Positions 45,301 through 53,456 of a DNA stretch of 64,000 nt are shown piece by piece. Made by a program: the position numbers and the translations under genes. How positions within the stretch are numbered: position 1 is the first letter of the stretch; each line of letters starts with the position of its first letter. Location: contig NZ_CP097384.1 of NCBI RefSeq assembly GCF_024584705.1, positions 2,852,001 through 2,916,000 on the forward strand, given 5' to 3'. This stretch comes from Blastopirellula sp. J2-11. Its GTDB lineage: Bacteria > Planctomycetota > Planctomycetia > Pirellulales > Pirellulaceae. Below the pieces are notes generated by a model, which saw only the letters and a program-made list of their open reading frames with translations, did no database searches and was not told the DNA's origin.

Positions 45301-46951
45301 CGCCGATATTGGTGGGACAGATCAGTACGCCGTCGGAGTATGAAGGAGAGGCGCCAAACAGCCGATGAGCCGGCTCGTTGACCGACATCCAAAGTCCATC
45401 AAGTTGCGCCAATTGTTGCGACCATTGGAGCGAACCGTCGACTGCGTTAAAGACCAATAGGCGAATCTCGCCGTTGACTTCCGCGATCGTGTAAAGCGAA
45501 CCTTCGACTGGCAACGGAACGCCCAGAAACTGCGCTTCGGCCAGGGCAGGCTCGTCGCTCATTTCGCTTCCGGCGATCCAGAGCGTCTCCCCTTCCCCAC
45601 GCAAGCCGAAGCAACGCAGGCGATTTGGCGATGGAGCGCGGGCTACGTTAAAAAAGGCGATCGCAGGGCCATTTTGTTTGGTCTCGGAGGGGGTCGCTTC
45701 TTCGATGATGAAGACGCGTTCGCCATCCGAAGAAATCTGGCCGTAGCAACCATCCAACCAGGTTCGTTTTTTAATCTGATCCAAATAGCTAGAGCCTGGA
45801 TCGTTCGACATGGCGCTAAATCGCGAATCGGCCCGATTGACGTCGGATGCGTCCCAGGGGTAGTTCCATTTCACTTTGCCGGTCGTCAAGTCGACTCCTA
45901 GCAGATGCCAGGGAGTGCGGACCAATACCTGGTCTCGCACCACCAACGGCTGCGCCGCCGGCAAGGCGGCGACGCCGTTTTCGATAAAGCCCTGCGACGT
46001 ATCGTCGGCTTGCTCTTCATCATTGCTGCTGCGCGCCATCCGCACGTGCCAATTCAAATTGCGGAGCGGCGCACTGCCGCGGGTCGGAGCATTGCGCGAC
46101 GCGTCGCCGCCAAACACGATCCAGGATTGCGGGATCTTCGAGCTGGGGTTCGACAGGTCCTGAAACTGCATTGCAAGCCACAGACGCGGCTCGGTCGATT
46201 CGGCGAACAGCTGTTGCAGGGAAGCGGGGACGTTGAAGTTTTGGCTCTTCTGCTTTGCGCGGAGCGACTCGAGCGTCTCGACCGCATGTTCTTCTTCACC
46301 GGCGGCGAAATAGCCGATCGCCATCAACAGCGAAATCTCTGGTTCGTACTTCTGCATCGCCAGTCGGCTGCTCTGCAGCGGCAGCAGGGCCAAGACCGCG
46401 GACATCGGCATTCCCTGGTCCAACTGGGTGCGAGCTAGCAAGATGGTCGCCTGATAGCCAGCGTCGGTGTGAGCGTAGCGACGCGAGATTTCGGCGAGCA
46501 TGCCGGGGTCGCGCGAGGTGATCGCCTGCTTGAGCATCGCCTTGGCGTCGGCGCCATAGAGCAGCTCGAAGGCTTCTTGCCCCTCTTTGGGGAGCGAGTT
46601 AAGCAGCTCGCGCGCTTCTTTTTTGATGCTCATGTCGACTGGGCCCGCGGCCTGGCCCGGCAGGAAGAAGTCTTCCAATTCAGGGTCGTTCAGCAGCATC
46701 CCCAGTTCTTCTGCGGCGGCGGTCCACTTCTTTTCAGCGATCGCTTCCCGGGCTCGTTCGGTTTGCAGCCGAATTTCACGTGGGGGCGCCAGAAAGACGG
46801 CGTCCTCGTTGGTTTCTACTTGTCCCCTAACCGAATTGGGCGGAATCGATACCCAAGCGGCTACGGCGGCGATCAATCCGATGATCGCCAAGCGACCGAT
46901 GCGAAGCGGCTCGCCGGAAGTGGGGAGAGAGGGAAGGTTGTGAAATTTCAC
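42338..46951 (-). CDS. Giant PQQ-type beta-propeller protein with TPR segments
   Basis: 1537 aa from GTG 46951, which has GGAG 9 nt upstream. A TTG at 46966 has no such site. One N-terminal helix (RLAIIGLIAAVAAWVSIPP) is a signal or membrane anchor. Residues ~50-260 are TPR-like. Two PQQ/quinoprotein-type propeller regions follow (about 300-720 and 1090-1460), with repeats such as LTTGKVKWNYPW, MTGKLLWQKP and LTGDSNWERD. A TPR-like helical segment (about 740-1050) separates them. There are no quinoprotein catalytic residues to recognise, so it is probably a binding scaffold. It lies upstream of moxR on the same strand but 283 bp away. Confidence 0.82.
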   Translation of the reverse strand: MKFHNLPSLPTSGEPLRIGRLAIIGLIAAVAAWVSIPPNSVRGQVETNEDAVFLAPPREIRLQTERAREAIAEKKWTAAAEELGMLLNDPELEDFFLPGQAAGPVDMSIKKEARELLNSLPKEGQEAFELLYGADAKAMLKQAITSRDPGMLAEISRRYAHTDAGYQATILLARTQLDQGMPMSAVLALLPLQSSRLAMQKYEPEISLLMAIGYFAAGEEEHAVETLESLRAKQKSQNFNVPASLQQLFAESTEPRLWLAMQFQDLSNPSSKIPQSWIVFGGDASRNAPTRGSAPLRNLNWHVRMARSSNDEEQADDTSQGFIENGVAALPAAQPLVVRDQVLVRTPWHLLGVDLTTGKVKWNYPWDASDVNRADSRFSAMSNDPGSSYLDQIKKRTWLDGCYGQISSDGERVFIIEEATPSETKQNGPAIAFFNVARAPSPNRLRCFGLRGEGETLWIAGSEMSDEPALAEAQFLGVPLPVEGSLYTIAEVNGEIRLLVFNAVDGSLQWSQQLAQLDGLWMSVNEPAHRLFGASPSYSDGVLICPTNIGVVAAIDVRQRSLLWGYQYQTLERHPRQGFIQQRRAQESRPGYGDRWADGKVVVAGNRVFMTPPETDEIFCLDRMTGKLLWQKPREDGVYLAAVSGDIALIVGTNAIYGLKVDTGASAWESQTIPDGGLPSGRGFLSGDFYYLPSTQEEIVRINIRTGKLDKSIPTEGTLGNLVCHGRYVISQGVNFVASFKQIDALREEVRVRLAKNPQDAEALRNQGELLVHDGKIQEALATLHRSLELVDSPETQQAYVSTALEALREDFAGNRETATKLEAIVESMDDRLELVRVTAIGLNQAGEHQAAFDAYSRYVDLLDQILEQGKSERPLQNIGPNLRVQRDRWIGGQLAQLLTAVEPAVAVSMNESIAQRWSDLQQHAKSDRYANKLRRFTRRFGAFRLARAAELELARVAMTDGNELTAETIWQQLAFCDDPAIAAQATAELASLLTVRGHTADASIVYRRLADRFRNEKLASGQSGRQLAMEQAVKVANPYWNYGAVTLQRRSEDLAAAVRLLHPVRIDERFGFDIPREALKLDNEERHIVVVDEYGNQRIHLPFTMLNEAQLYNSQTAQIHADRLGHLVVVSFGNEVHAFDTLDRSDEDDVRERALWQENLSPEGSTSRSRPKVNVVEVNDNPFGDYLYDGHDSLNERPIGYFSSLRYDSLCFQRGNKLICVDPLTGDSNWERDNVPPGCFLVSDDSVLAAIPPRKENNASETEALLFDLRSGVPIGTVKSPVREMIWATEGLNYLTWEKGVKLEAVARNLLTGEELWRYEAEPGSRGRVFGSQVAILEPSGQFHVFELTSGKTIIEEKLHAEPELGQRDSQIKIVEGADDFQLIATTSRKESRFTSKSIPYNSKEPAGPVSRVYSFSRNEGELVWQTPEPIRDFHLIEAEQSPRLPVLAFASRQNRIDKKAHEAIVLLVDRRDGRILLRDGQSEHTATYQLFGDPENQTLRVLLTKMSFALNFTAAPAPPAPSGSSLPNTTYPPAE

Positions 46952-47191
46952 GCGCGGCGACTCCAACGTTTGGAAAAGAACTCACTTCCTCAATTTACGA
47001 CAATTGGGCGAAAATGACCAATTGAATCGTACGAAGTTCCACCCTTGAAGAGACGTTTGGCACGCCGCGCCGCCGACCGTCTCGTGGGGACGAAGGACAT
47101 TTTTGACGGAAAAAAGAGGGTCTAAATGTGCCGAAATGGCGTTATTTCCCGGTTTTTCGGCCTTTTTGGGCCTTATGGAGCGCTGTCAGGC

Positions 47192-47219
47192 TTGAAAAAC
47201 TCGACTGAAATCTTTTAAT
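47192..47219 (+). promoter_or_regulatory. Sigma70-type promoter of the HU-like gene
   Basis: TTGAAA (47192-47197), 16-bp spacer, TTTAAT (47214-47219). Each box matches consensus at five of six positions. The start codon is 67 bp downstream, preceded by the strong ribosome-binding site AAGGAGGG. It lies in the 334-bp divergent region 46952-47285, where no gene is seen. Confidence 0.6.
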
Positions 47220-47285
47220 CAACGCGTTCCGCTCAACGGACGGACAAATCATTCCACACTGCACAGCCTCGCAAGGAGGGAAAAA

Positions 47286-47627
47286 ATGGCGAAAAAAGCC
47301 GTAGCGGCCACCACTGTCAAAAAGCCGCTGACGAAGACCGAACTGCTGAACAACATCGCGGAAGAAACGGGCATTGCCAAAAAGGACGTGTCGATTGTCC
47401 TGGACTCGCTCCAAAACCAAGTGAAAAAATCGCTTGGCAAGACTGGCGCTGGCGCCATCTCGCTTCCCGGTTTGATCAAAATCGAAAAGAAGAAGGTTCC
47501 TGCGCGTCCCGCTAAGAAGGGTGTTCCGAATCCTTTCAAGCCGGGCGAATTGATGGACGTTCCGGCCAAGCCGGCGTCGGTCAAAGTGAAGATCCGCGCT
47601 CTGAAAAACCTGAAAGACATGGTTTAA
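47286..47627 (+). CDS. HU-family DNA-binding protein
   Basis: 113 aa with a strong AAGGAGGG upstream. TKTELLNNIAEETGIAKKDV (17-36) is the HU/IHF dimerisation helix pair, and GAISLPGLIKIEKKKVPARPAKKGVPNP begins the DNA-binding arm. The arm replaces the usual GRNP with KKGVPNPFKPG, a planctomycete variant. The N-terminus carries a basic extension (KKAVAATTVKK). It is a nucleoid protein that should be highly expressed, which fits the good promoter and ribosome-binding site. A long palindrome follows the stop. Confidence 0.88.
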   Translation: MAKKAVAATTVKKPLTKTELLNNIAEETGIAKKDVSIVLDSLQNQVKKSLGKTGAGAISLPGLIKIEKKKVPARPAKKGVPNPFKPGELMDVPAKPASVKVKIRALKNLKDMV

Positions 47628-47672
47628 TCACGAGCGTTTTACCGCCTAACCGCGATCGACGCACGTTGTCTC

Positions 47673-47736
47673 GCGTAAGGCCGCAAGATTTGAGGGGCGC
47701 AGCAGACCCGCGCCCTTCCTTCATGCGGCCTTACGC
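47673..47736. terminator. Long palindrome, probable bidirectional terminator
   Basis: GCGTAAGGCCGCA (47673-47685) pairs perfectly over 13 bp with TGCGGCCTTACGC (47724-47736). Inside it GGGCGC (47695-47700) pairs with GCGCCC (47710-47715). The sequence after it is T-rich (CGTTTCTTGAG). It lies between the HU gene and the convergent HD-domain gene. Confidence 0.6.
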
Positions 47737-47828
47737 CGTTTCTTGAGATTGGCCACTTTGGTCGTCCGATATCGCGACTACGCCGAGTCGGCGCAATCGC
47801 GTAAAAACGGGGCAATTTCGCCAAATAA

Positions 47829-48336
47829 TTACGATACCGGCGGCGTTTCCATCTCGGGCTCTTTCCCCAGATCGTCAAATTGTCGCAGTGCGATCGCTTG
47901 ACGCCAGAAGGGTTCTCGCTTGAATTCGGCGACTTCTGCGGCGGACATCGGTCCTCCTTGCAACTGCAGGCTCTGCAACGACGCAGCCGACAATCCGCTT
48001 AGGTAGTCGGCGTCGGTCGCACAGAGAAACCGCTTGGCCGCAACATGCAGACGTCCTGGTTCGACGATCTCCGGCGTGAAGTAGCGCGAAAGAAATCTGG
48101 CTCCCAATTCTTCGTGCTGTGCTTCGACTCCCTGCTCGGCGATTCTCTCGTCTTTGCCCGGAGATGAGATGACCAAAGTCATGCAGAAAGCAAGCAGCGA
48201 TCATTTCGTCGCCGGCCCCAGACATCTCAGCGAAATAAGCCGATTGCAGCGCATGTTGCCGCTCTGTCACCTCTTCGCCGTAGGTTCGATCACCCAGTTC
48301 GGCAAATTTCCGTTCGATAAATTCAATGGCGTTCAT
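47829..48336 (-). pseudogene. PhnZ-like HD-domain oxygenase, frameshifted
   Basis: From ATG 48336 the first frame reads MNAIEFIERKFAELGDRTYG, the HALQSA motif and CFLHDFGHLI, then loses similarity. The +1 frame continues exactly from there with GKDERIAEQGVEAQHEELGA, ATDADYL and AEFKREPFWRQAIALRQFDD. Together they give about 168 aa matching the phosphonate-degradation HD-domain oxygenase family (PhnZ; diiron, cleaves 2-amino-1-hydroxyethylphosphonate). The extra base lies near 48158-48170 (GGAGATGAGAT). All metal-ligand motifs are otherwise intact, so this is either a recent mutation, a sequencing error or recoding. No phosphonate genes are nearby. Confidence 0.8.
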
Positions 48337-48580
48337 CGATGATCCAAAGCAGCAACAGAAAATTAGGTGCTGGAGAGATAAGGAACGTGCCACTTAGCTT
48401 ATCCGAGCGGCGGAAAAGCGAAAGATATTTTGAACAATCTGAAGCGCAAGGCCACGATACGTCGGTTGCGCCAAGCAGTGGGAGCTTCCGAGAATTGGGG
48501 AGCAGGACAGTTGCCAATCGCCATTTTCTTAAGAAAACAACGCCTCAGCGGCGTCGAGAGCGACGCTAAATTGCAACGGT

Positions 48581-48626
48581 ACAAAAAAGAAACGCCGAAA
48601 GTCTTTCGTATAAAAGACTTGCGGCG
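48581..48626 (-). terminator. Intrinsic terminator of tRNA-Phe
   Basis: On the minus strand CGCCGCAAGTCTTT pairs with AAAGACTTTCGGCG (48593-48626, one mismatch) and is followed by TTTCTTTTTTG. It begins 11 bp after the tRNA 3' end. Confidence 0.88.
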
Positions 48627-48637
48627 TTTGTGAAAAG

Positions 48638-48710
48638 TGGTCAGGGCCGGAATCGAACCGGCGACACTCGGATTTTCAGTCCGATGCTCTACCAACTGAG
48701 CTACCTGACC
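48638..48710 (-). tRNA. tRNA-Phe (anticodon GAA)
   Basis: A 73-nt cloverleaf. The acceptor stem GGTCAGG/CCTGACC has discriminator A. The D arm is GCTCAGTTGGTAGAGC and the anticodon loop CTGAAAA has GAA at 48675-48677 (minus strand). The T arm is CCGGTTCGATTCCGG. The 3' CCA is not encoded. A strong terminator follows. Confidence 0.97.
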
Positions 48711-48825
48711 AAGCGACGAAAGACCAAATCTAGGTCAGTCGCGACGCCTTGTCAATTGGGGCGCCAGACGCCCGAGGTAAAGTCCCTGTCGTGACTTACG
48801 TCGTATGAAGTTCGTCGCAGATTGC

Positions 48826-48854
48826 TTGACAGTTTGCGGAGGAACTTCTAGTTT
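48826..48854 (+). promoter_or_regulatory. Possible promoter of the ExbB/ExbD operon
   Basis: TTGACA (48826-48831) is a perfect -35 box. A 17-bp spacer leads to TAGTTT (48849-48854), which matches -10 at only three positions. It lies ~70 bp before the first start codon of the eight-gene plus-strand unit. Confidence 0.4.
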
Positions 48855-48925
48855 GACCAGAACCTCTTCTCACGGAACATTCGCTTTACAACAACGAATC
48901 CTGCGCCGTATGTATCGACTTGTCG

Positions 48926-50605
48926 ATGCGTAACAGGGTTCGCGTTTTCCTTTTCCATTTGCGTCAGGCCATGCGCAGCGACGGACGACGTAGTTTATTG
49001 AGCCACCCATGGTGGGGAGCCCTCTTTTTGGCGCTCTTCCCGACGGTCCTTTGCGCCTATTCGCCAGAGAGTCCCGAAGTCGAGACGATGGTTCAAAAGG
49101 GCGCCGGATTTCTCAAGTCGACTGGAGTTCACGACCGTCCTGGCGGCAAAGCGTTAGTCGCCCTGGCATTGCTAAAAGCGGGCGAAAAAGAAAGTCACCC
49201 GCGCGTTCAAAGCGGCGTCGACGCGGCCAGAAGTCTGGGAAGTAAGACGCCGTCCAATGCCCACGACAACGCCTATGACGTCGGCATGTCGCTCATTCTG
49301 TTATGTGAACTTGATCCCGAAGCGAATCGCGAGCCGATTCAAAATCTCCTGCAATATTTTCTCGATACGCAAAAGCCCGGCGGCGGATGGGGATATGCAG
49401 GTCGAAATACCGGCGATAATTCGATGACGCAATATGGCGCACTTGGATTGTGGTTGTCGCAACGTAGCGGTTTTGAAGTGCCGATTCCGACGGTGGAACG
49501 ACTCTGCAATTGGATCCTTCGTTGTCAGGATCCTTCCGGCGGCTGGGGCTACCAAGGTGTCGATCCGGGACCGGGAAACTTTCAACGCGTTCAGCAGGTC
49601 GAAATGCGACCGACCATGGTGTGCGCCGCACTGGGCAGTCTCTACATGGGAAGTGATCTGCTCAACATCACCGAACGCCGTAAACAGGACGTGGAAGAAA
49701 AGAGTCCCAGCCTGCCGGGCTTTGTCCGTGAAGTAAAAACGCCGGACGCTGTGGAGCGGTCGAAAATCTTGACCAAAGCGGTCGATGCCGGCAGGGTGAC
49801 CGCTTCGAAAAACGCAGGGCGGAATAATCTCGCCGCGACTTTCACCATTTCGCCGAATCAGTGGGATTTTTATTACCTCTACGCGCTGGAGCGTTACGAA
49901 AGCTTTCGCGAATTAGATCTCGGGAAGAAAGACCCTAAACCGGCTTGGTACGATGCCGGCGTCAACCATCTCCGGTCGACTCAAGCCAATACCGGCAGTT
50001 GGCGGGGAAAAAATGAAGAGCCCATGGTAGCGACGGCGTTCGCCATCTTGTTCCTGAAACGCAGCACCGCGCAGTCGATCAAAAAACGGAGTCGCGTCTT
50101 TGACGAAGGACGACTCGTCGGCGGGCGCGGGCTGCCGAAAGTGGTGGAAGACGCCACCATCAAAAACGGCCAAGTCGTTAACAAATCGGAACTGCTGGAG
50201 TCCGATAAATTTCTCTCGATGATCGAAGCGGATGACGCCGAGCTGGAGCGGTTTTTGCACCAGGACGTCAAGTTTGAACTGAGCGAAGACGAGCGGGGAC
50301 GATCTGAGCAGATCGTGCAACTGCGTCGTAAGATTCGCGAAGGTTCGTTTGGCGCTCGCTTGTTAGCGATCCGAGCGATTCGGCAATCGAAAGATTTCGA
50401 TAGTATCCCGGCATTGATTTACGCACTAACCGACCCGGATGTGCGCGTTGCGATTGAATCGCGAGACGCTCTCCGATTTATCACACGCAAGTTCAACGGC
50501 TTCGGGATGCCACGCGGAGCAGATTTAACGCAACGATCCCTTTACGCGAACCAATGGAAACAATGGTATCGCTCCGTCCGTCCCGACGCTGAGTTTCTCG
50601 ACTGA
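48926..50605 (+). CDS. Squalene-cyclase/prenyltransferase-fold repeat protein, exported
   Basis: 559 aa from ATG 48926. ATG 48971 gives a cleaner signal peptide (MRSDGRRSLL, hydrophobic stretch, then PTVLCAYS) and may be the real start. Alpha/alpha-toroid repeats contain QW-like motifs: QKPGGGWGYAG, QDPSGGWGYQG and TGSWRGKNEE. No DXDD-type cyclase acid motif was seen, so it is probably not a terpene cyclase. The C-terminal part (about 480-559) has HEAT-like features (ALIYALTDPDVRVAIESRDA). It begins the operon with ExbB/ExbD and its stop is directly followed by the next ATG. Confidence 0.8.
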   Translation: MRNRVRVFLFHLRQAMRSDGRRSLLSHPWWGALFLALFPTVLCAYSPESPEVETMVQKGAGFLKSTGVHDRPGGKALVALALLKAGEKESHPRVQSGVDAARSLGSKTPSNAHDNAYDVGMSLILLCELDPEANREPIQNLLQYFLDTQKPGGGWGYAGRNTGDNSMTQYGALGLWLSQRSGFEVPIPTVERLCNWILRCQDPSGGWGYQGVDPGPGNFQRVQQVEMRPTMVCAALGSLYMGSDLLNITERRKQDVEEKSPSLPGFVREVKTPDAVERSKILTKAVDAGRVTASKNAGRNNLAATFTISPNQWDFYYLYALERYESFRELDLGKKDPKPAWYDAGVNHLRSTQANTGSWRGKNEEPMVATAFAILFLKRSTAQSIKKRSRVFDEGRLVGGRGLPKVVEDATIKNGQVVNKSELLESDKFLSMIEADDAELERFLHQDVKFELSEDERGRSEQIVQLRRKIREGSFGARLLAIRAIRQSKDFDSIPALIYALTDPDVRVAIESRDALRFITRKFNGFGMPRGADLTQRSLYANQWKQWYRSVRPDAEFLD

Positions 50606-51493
50606 ATGGCCGGCTCTTCGACTGCAACTTCTTCCGCTTCTGCACGGCCGCCGCGATCGACGCCGCCGATGAAGGTTTCGTCGTATGATCGCGTCGCCAG
50701 CATGCTGGTGGCGCTGTTGGTGTTGGTGGGTCTGGCGGTCTTGATCTTGTTTTTGATCTTCTTGACGACCCGCACCTATCCGACGCAAACGGCGGTGCCG
50801 GTCATTCTGGAAGAAGTCTCGGGACGAGGCGACAACGCCGCCGGAGTTGCCCGAGATTTAGAACCGCCAGGACTGGATGAGTTGGACGAAGTCTTGGAGC
50901 CGCAACTAGAAATGTCGCTGGAAGCGGTCACGGAAGTTGTGACGTCGCAGTCGGCGGCGCTGGAGTCGCTGGAAGGTCAACTGAACCCTAATGGCACAGG
51001 GGGCGGACTAGGAGACAGCCGCCCTGTCGGTCCGCCGGGGGATGGCGAAGATGTCGTTCCGCGCTACGAGCGGTGGGAAATTCAATTCGCGTCTTCCGAC
51101 TTGAAAACCTACGCACGGCAGCTCGATTTTTTCAAGATTCAACTCGGCACGCTCGCCGGCGGCGACAAAGTGCGGTACGCATCGGCGTTGGCGACCAATC
51201 CGCAAAGTTCGGATGGATCGACCGCCAAAGAAGAGCGACTGTACATGACGTGGCGCGATGGTTCGTTCAAAGAAGCGGATCGCGAATTGCTAAGCTCGGC
51301 GGGGATTACGCCGGGACCGGTGGTGATGCAGTTTTACGATCCCGAAACGGAAAACATGCTGGCGTTTCTGGAGAAGCAATACGCGAAAGATCGCAAGATT
51401 GGACAGATTCGCCGCACCTATTTTGGCGTGCGAAAAAAAGGTAATGCGTTCGAGTTTTACGTAGTTCGACAGGAATATCGCAACGCTCGGTAA
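50606..51493 (+). CDS. Single-pass membrane protein of the ExbB/ExbD operon
   Basis: 295 aa. The ATG follows the previous TGA without a gap. One transmembrane helix at about 32-54 (MLVALLVLVGLAVLILFLIFL) is preceded by a basic, Ser/Thr/Pro-rich cytoplasmic tail, so the C-terminal part (55-295) is outside. It has an acidic Leu/Glu-rich linker (80-120), then a conserved globular part starting RWEIQFASSDLKTYARQLDFF. The layout (short cytoplasmic part, one helix, periplasmic domain) resembles TonB or ExbD in topology, but not in sequence. No family was recognised. Confidence 0.75.
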   Translation: MAGSSTATSSASARPPRSTPPMKVSSYDRVASMLVALLVLVGLAVLILFLIFLTTRTYPTQTAVPVILEEVSGRGDNAAGVARDLEPPGLDELDEVLEPQLEMSLEAVTEVVTSQSAALESLEGQLNPNGTGGGLGDSRPVGPPGDGEDVVPRYERWEIQFASSDLKTYARQLDFFKIQLGTLAGGDKVRYASALATNPQSSDGSTAKEERLYMTWRDGSFKEADRELLSSAGITPGPVVMQFYDPETENMLAFLEKQYAKDRKIGQIRRTYFGVRKKGNAFEFYVVRQEYRNAR

Positions 51494-51556
51494 CCGGTGA
51501 AACGGCCATTGGTTCGCCTACGTCACCCCCACTTTCCACAAGGTTTTGACAACTCG

Positions 51557-52213
51557 ATGGATATTAGCGGCCTCACAACCATCTTTGGTTATATCATTTA
51601 CGGCGCACTTGGTTTGATTGCGCTTTGGGGCGCGTTTTGCGTCATCGTAGTTTGGATGCGAGTCGCGGAAAAACGTTTTCGTAGCGAAGCCGACCAGGAC
51701 GCATTTTTAGACGCGGTCGAAGAACCGCTGTTGCGCGGCAACTATTCCGCCGCCGAAGAACTGTGCGAAGACGATTCGCGAGCTGTTCCGCAGTTGGCGC
51801 TGTTGGCGCTGCAGATGCGCGACAACAGCTATGCGCAAATCAAACAGATGATGCTCGATCGGTTTCAACGTGATGTCCTCTCGGATCTCGAATACCGGCT
51901 CAGCTGGGTCTATACCGTCATCAAAGGCGCCCCGATGGTCGGGCTGCTTGGTACGGTGGTCGGCATGATGGGAGCATTCGGCAAGTTGGCCGCCGGCGAA
52001 AGCGGCGGGACCGACATTGCAACGCAAATGGCCGAAGACATCAGCTTGGCGTTGATCACCACCGCCGCCGGATTGGCGATCGCTATTCCGTTGGTGTTTT
52101 GCACCGCCAGCATCAATGTGCGGATTCGCAAGATGGAAGACTTGGTTGGCGTGGGTGTGACTCGGTTTCTCGGCGCACTGCGTGAACGAATGAACCGGGA
52201 ATCGGAATCATGA
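51557..52213 (+). CDS. ExbB/TolQ/MotA-type proton channel subunit
   Basis: 218 aa from ATG 51557. A GTG at 51497 adds a non-family leader. Three transmembrane segments: about 10-33; 115-140 (GAPMVGLLGTVVGMMGAF, the channel motif); and 155-185 (ISLALITTAAGLAIAIPLVF). The TTAAGLAIAIP helix holds the polar Thr residues that line the proton path. With ExbD it forms the proton-motive-force-driven stator. The stop overlaps the ExbD start by 4 bp. Confidence 0.93.
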   Translation: MDISGLTTIFGYIIYGALGLIALWGAFCVIVVWMRVAEKRFRSEADQDAFLDAVEEPLLRGNYSAAEELCEDDSRAVPQLALLALQMRDNSYAQIKQMMLDRFQRDVLSDLEYRLSWVYTVIKGAPMVGLLGTVVGMMGAFGKLAAGESGGTDIATQMAEDISLALITTAAGLAIAIPLVFCTASINVRIRKMEDLVGVGVTRFLGALRERMNRESES

Positions 52214-52731
52214 TCAACGCAAGTCACGGCAAATCGCCAGGGGACGCATCGCCGGTGGAGCCGGAAGCGATCTCGTTTCGGCGTCCGCAGGCGAAGAAGG
52301 ATGAGGCCGATCTCGATATCACGCCGATGATTGACATTACGTTCTTGCTGTTGATCTTTTTTCTAGTCGCGTCTCGTCTCGACTCCGATTCGGTCCGTAA
52401 CCTGCCCGACGCCAAACAAGGAATCAGCATCTCGGCCACCGAGACCGTGGTGTTGACGGTCACGGCCGATGGTCCCGCTGGCGCCGCAGTCGTCTATCTA
52501 GGGGATGGCCCCTCGGACGCGACTCGCACTTCGGGCAGTTTGGATGCGCAAGAAGAGGAGATCATGGCTTACGTCGATCGTGAAATGCAGTCGCGCCCGG
52601 CTCGATCGATTTTAGTCAAAGCGGAAAAGAGCGTGCATGCCGGCGACGTCGTTCGCGTGATGCGAGCGGCGGCCAACATCGAAGGCGCCGAGGTCTCCAA
52701 GGCCTATATCGGCGTGAAGGATGGAGCATGA
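52210..52731 (+). CDS. ExbD/TolR-type protein
   Basis: 173 aa. One transmembrane helix near 38-56 carries the protonatable Asp42 in DITPMIDITFLLLIFFLV. The periplasmic domain (about 65-173) has the ExbD fold (VVLTVTADGPAGA, and ILVKAEKSVHAGDVVRVMRA). It is the partner of the ExbB subunit immediately upstream. ATGA overlaps of 4 bp join it to both neighbouring genes. Confidence 0.93.
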   Translation: MINASHGKSPGDASPVEPEAISFRRPQAKKDEADLDITPMIDITFLLLIFFLVASRLDSDSVRNLPDAKQGISISATETVVLTVTADGPAGAAVVYLGDGPSDATRTSGSLDAQEEEIMAYVDREMQSRPARSILVKAEKSVHAGDVVRVMRAAANIEGAEVSKAYIGVKDGA

Positions 52732-53405
52732 GCGAACACCTGTTTCGATTTCGTTGCTCCGCTTGCGGAGACGTACTTTCGGCGAGCATGGACATGATCG
52801 GCGCCGAGATCAAGTGCGCCAACTGTGCGACGCGTTTGGAAGTGCCGGCCCCGGCCAAGACCCGTTCGACGCCCAGCGACGAGGTCGAGTCGAAAGGAAA
52901 GCGAAAGCGTTTGGAGGAAGACGCGATCGCCGACGAAACGCCGGTCCGATTTCGCGACAACCACGCGATTGAAGAAGATGAAATGGATCTTACGCCGATG
53001 GTCGACGTAACGTTCCTGTTGCTCATCTTCTTTATGGTGACCGCTTCGTTCAGTTTGCAGAAAACGTTGGAGACGCCGGCGCCCCGCAATGATTCGCCCA
53101 GTTCGCAGGCTCGTACGATGGACGAACTGATGGACGATCCTGATTACGTCGTCGTCCGCATCGATTCTTACAACACGTTTTTTGTCACCTGCGCCGCTTG
53201 GAGCGACGAACGCGAAGCTCCCAGTCGCCAAGAGTTACTGGTAAAAATTCAAGAGGCCCGCAATTCTAACCCGGCTTCTCCGCCAGGCACATTGCTGGTC
53301 AACGCCCATGTCAACGCCGCGCACGAAAAAGTGGTCGCCGCGCTCGATGCCGGCAATACCGTCGGAATGAATCAAGTGAAACTGTTGACGACCGAGGAAG
53401 AATAA
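52728..53405 (+). CDS. ExbD/TolR-type protein with N-terminal zinc ribbon
   Basis: 225 aa. The N-terminus has C10-x2-C13 and C30-x2-C33 (FRCSACGDVL, IKCANCATRL), a zinc-ribbon pattern not normal for ExbD. A charged linker (45-80) leads to the transmembrane helix with Asp93 in DLTPMVDVTFLLLIFFMV. The periplasmic ExbD domain follows (VVVRIDSYNTFFVT, LLVNAHVNAAHEKVV). The cytosolic zinc ribbon may sense or bind a regulatory partner. Its ATG overlaps the previous gene by 4 bp, so the stator probably contains two different ExbD subunits. Confidence 0.9.
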   Translation: MSEHLFRFRCSACGDVLSASMDMIGAEIKCANCATRLEVPAPAKTRSTPSDEVESKGKRKRLEEDAIADETPVRFRDNHAIEEDEMDLTPMVDVTFLLLIFFMVTASFSLQKTLETPAPRNDSPSSQARTMDELMDDPDYVVVRIDSYNTFFVTCAAWSDEREAPSRQELLVKIQEARNSNPASPPGTLLVNAHVNAAHEKVVAALDAGNTVGMNQVKLLTTEEE

Positions 53406-53456
53406 CCTCCTCGATCGCCGCCCATCGCTAGTCCGCTGAATGAAACGTTTTCGCTT

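Noticed and set aside
48339-48633. Short frames between the PhnZ-like gene and tRNA-Phe
   Set aside because: They overlap the tRNA terminator hairpin and have no domain features.
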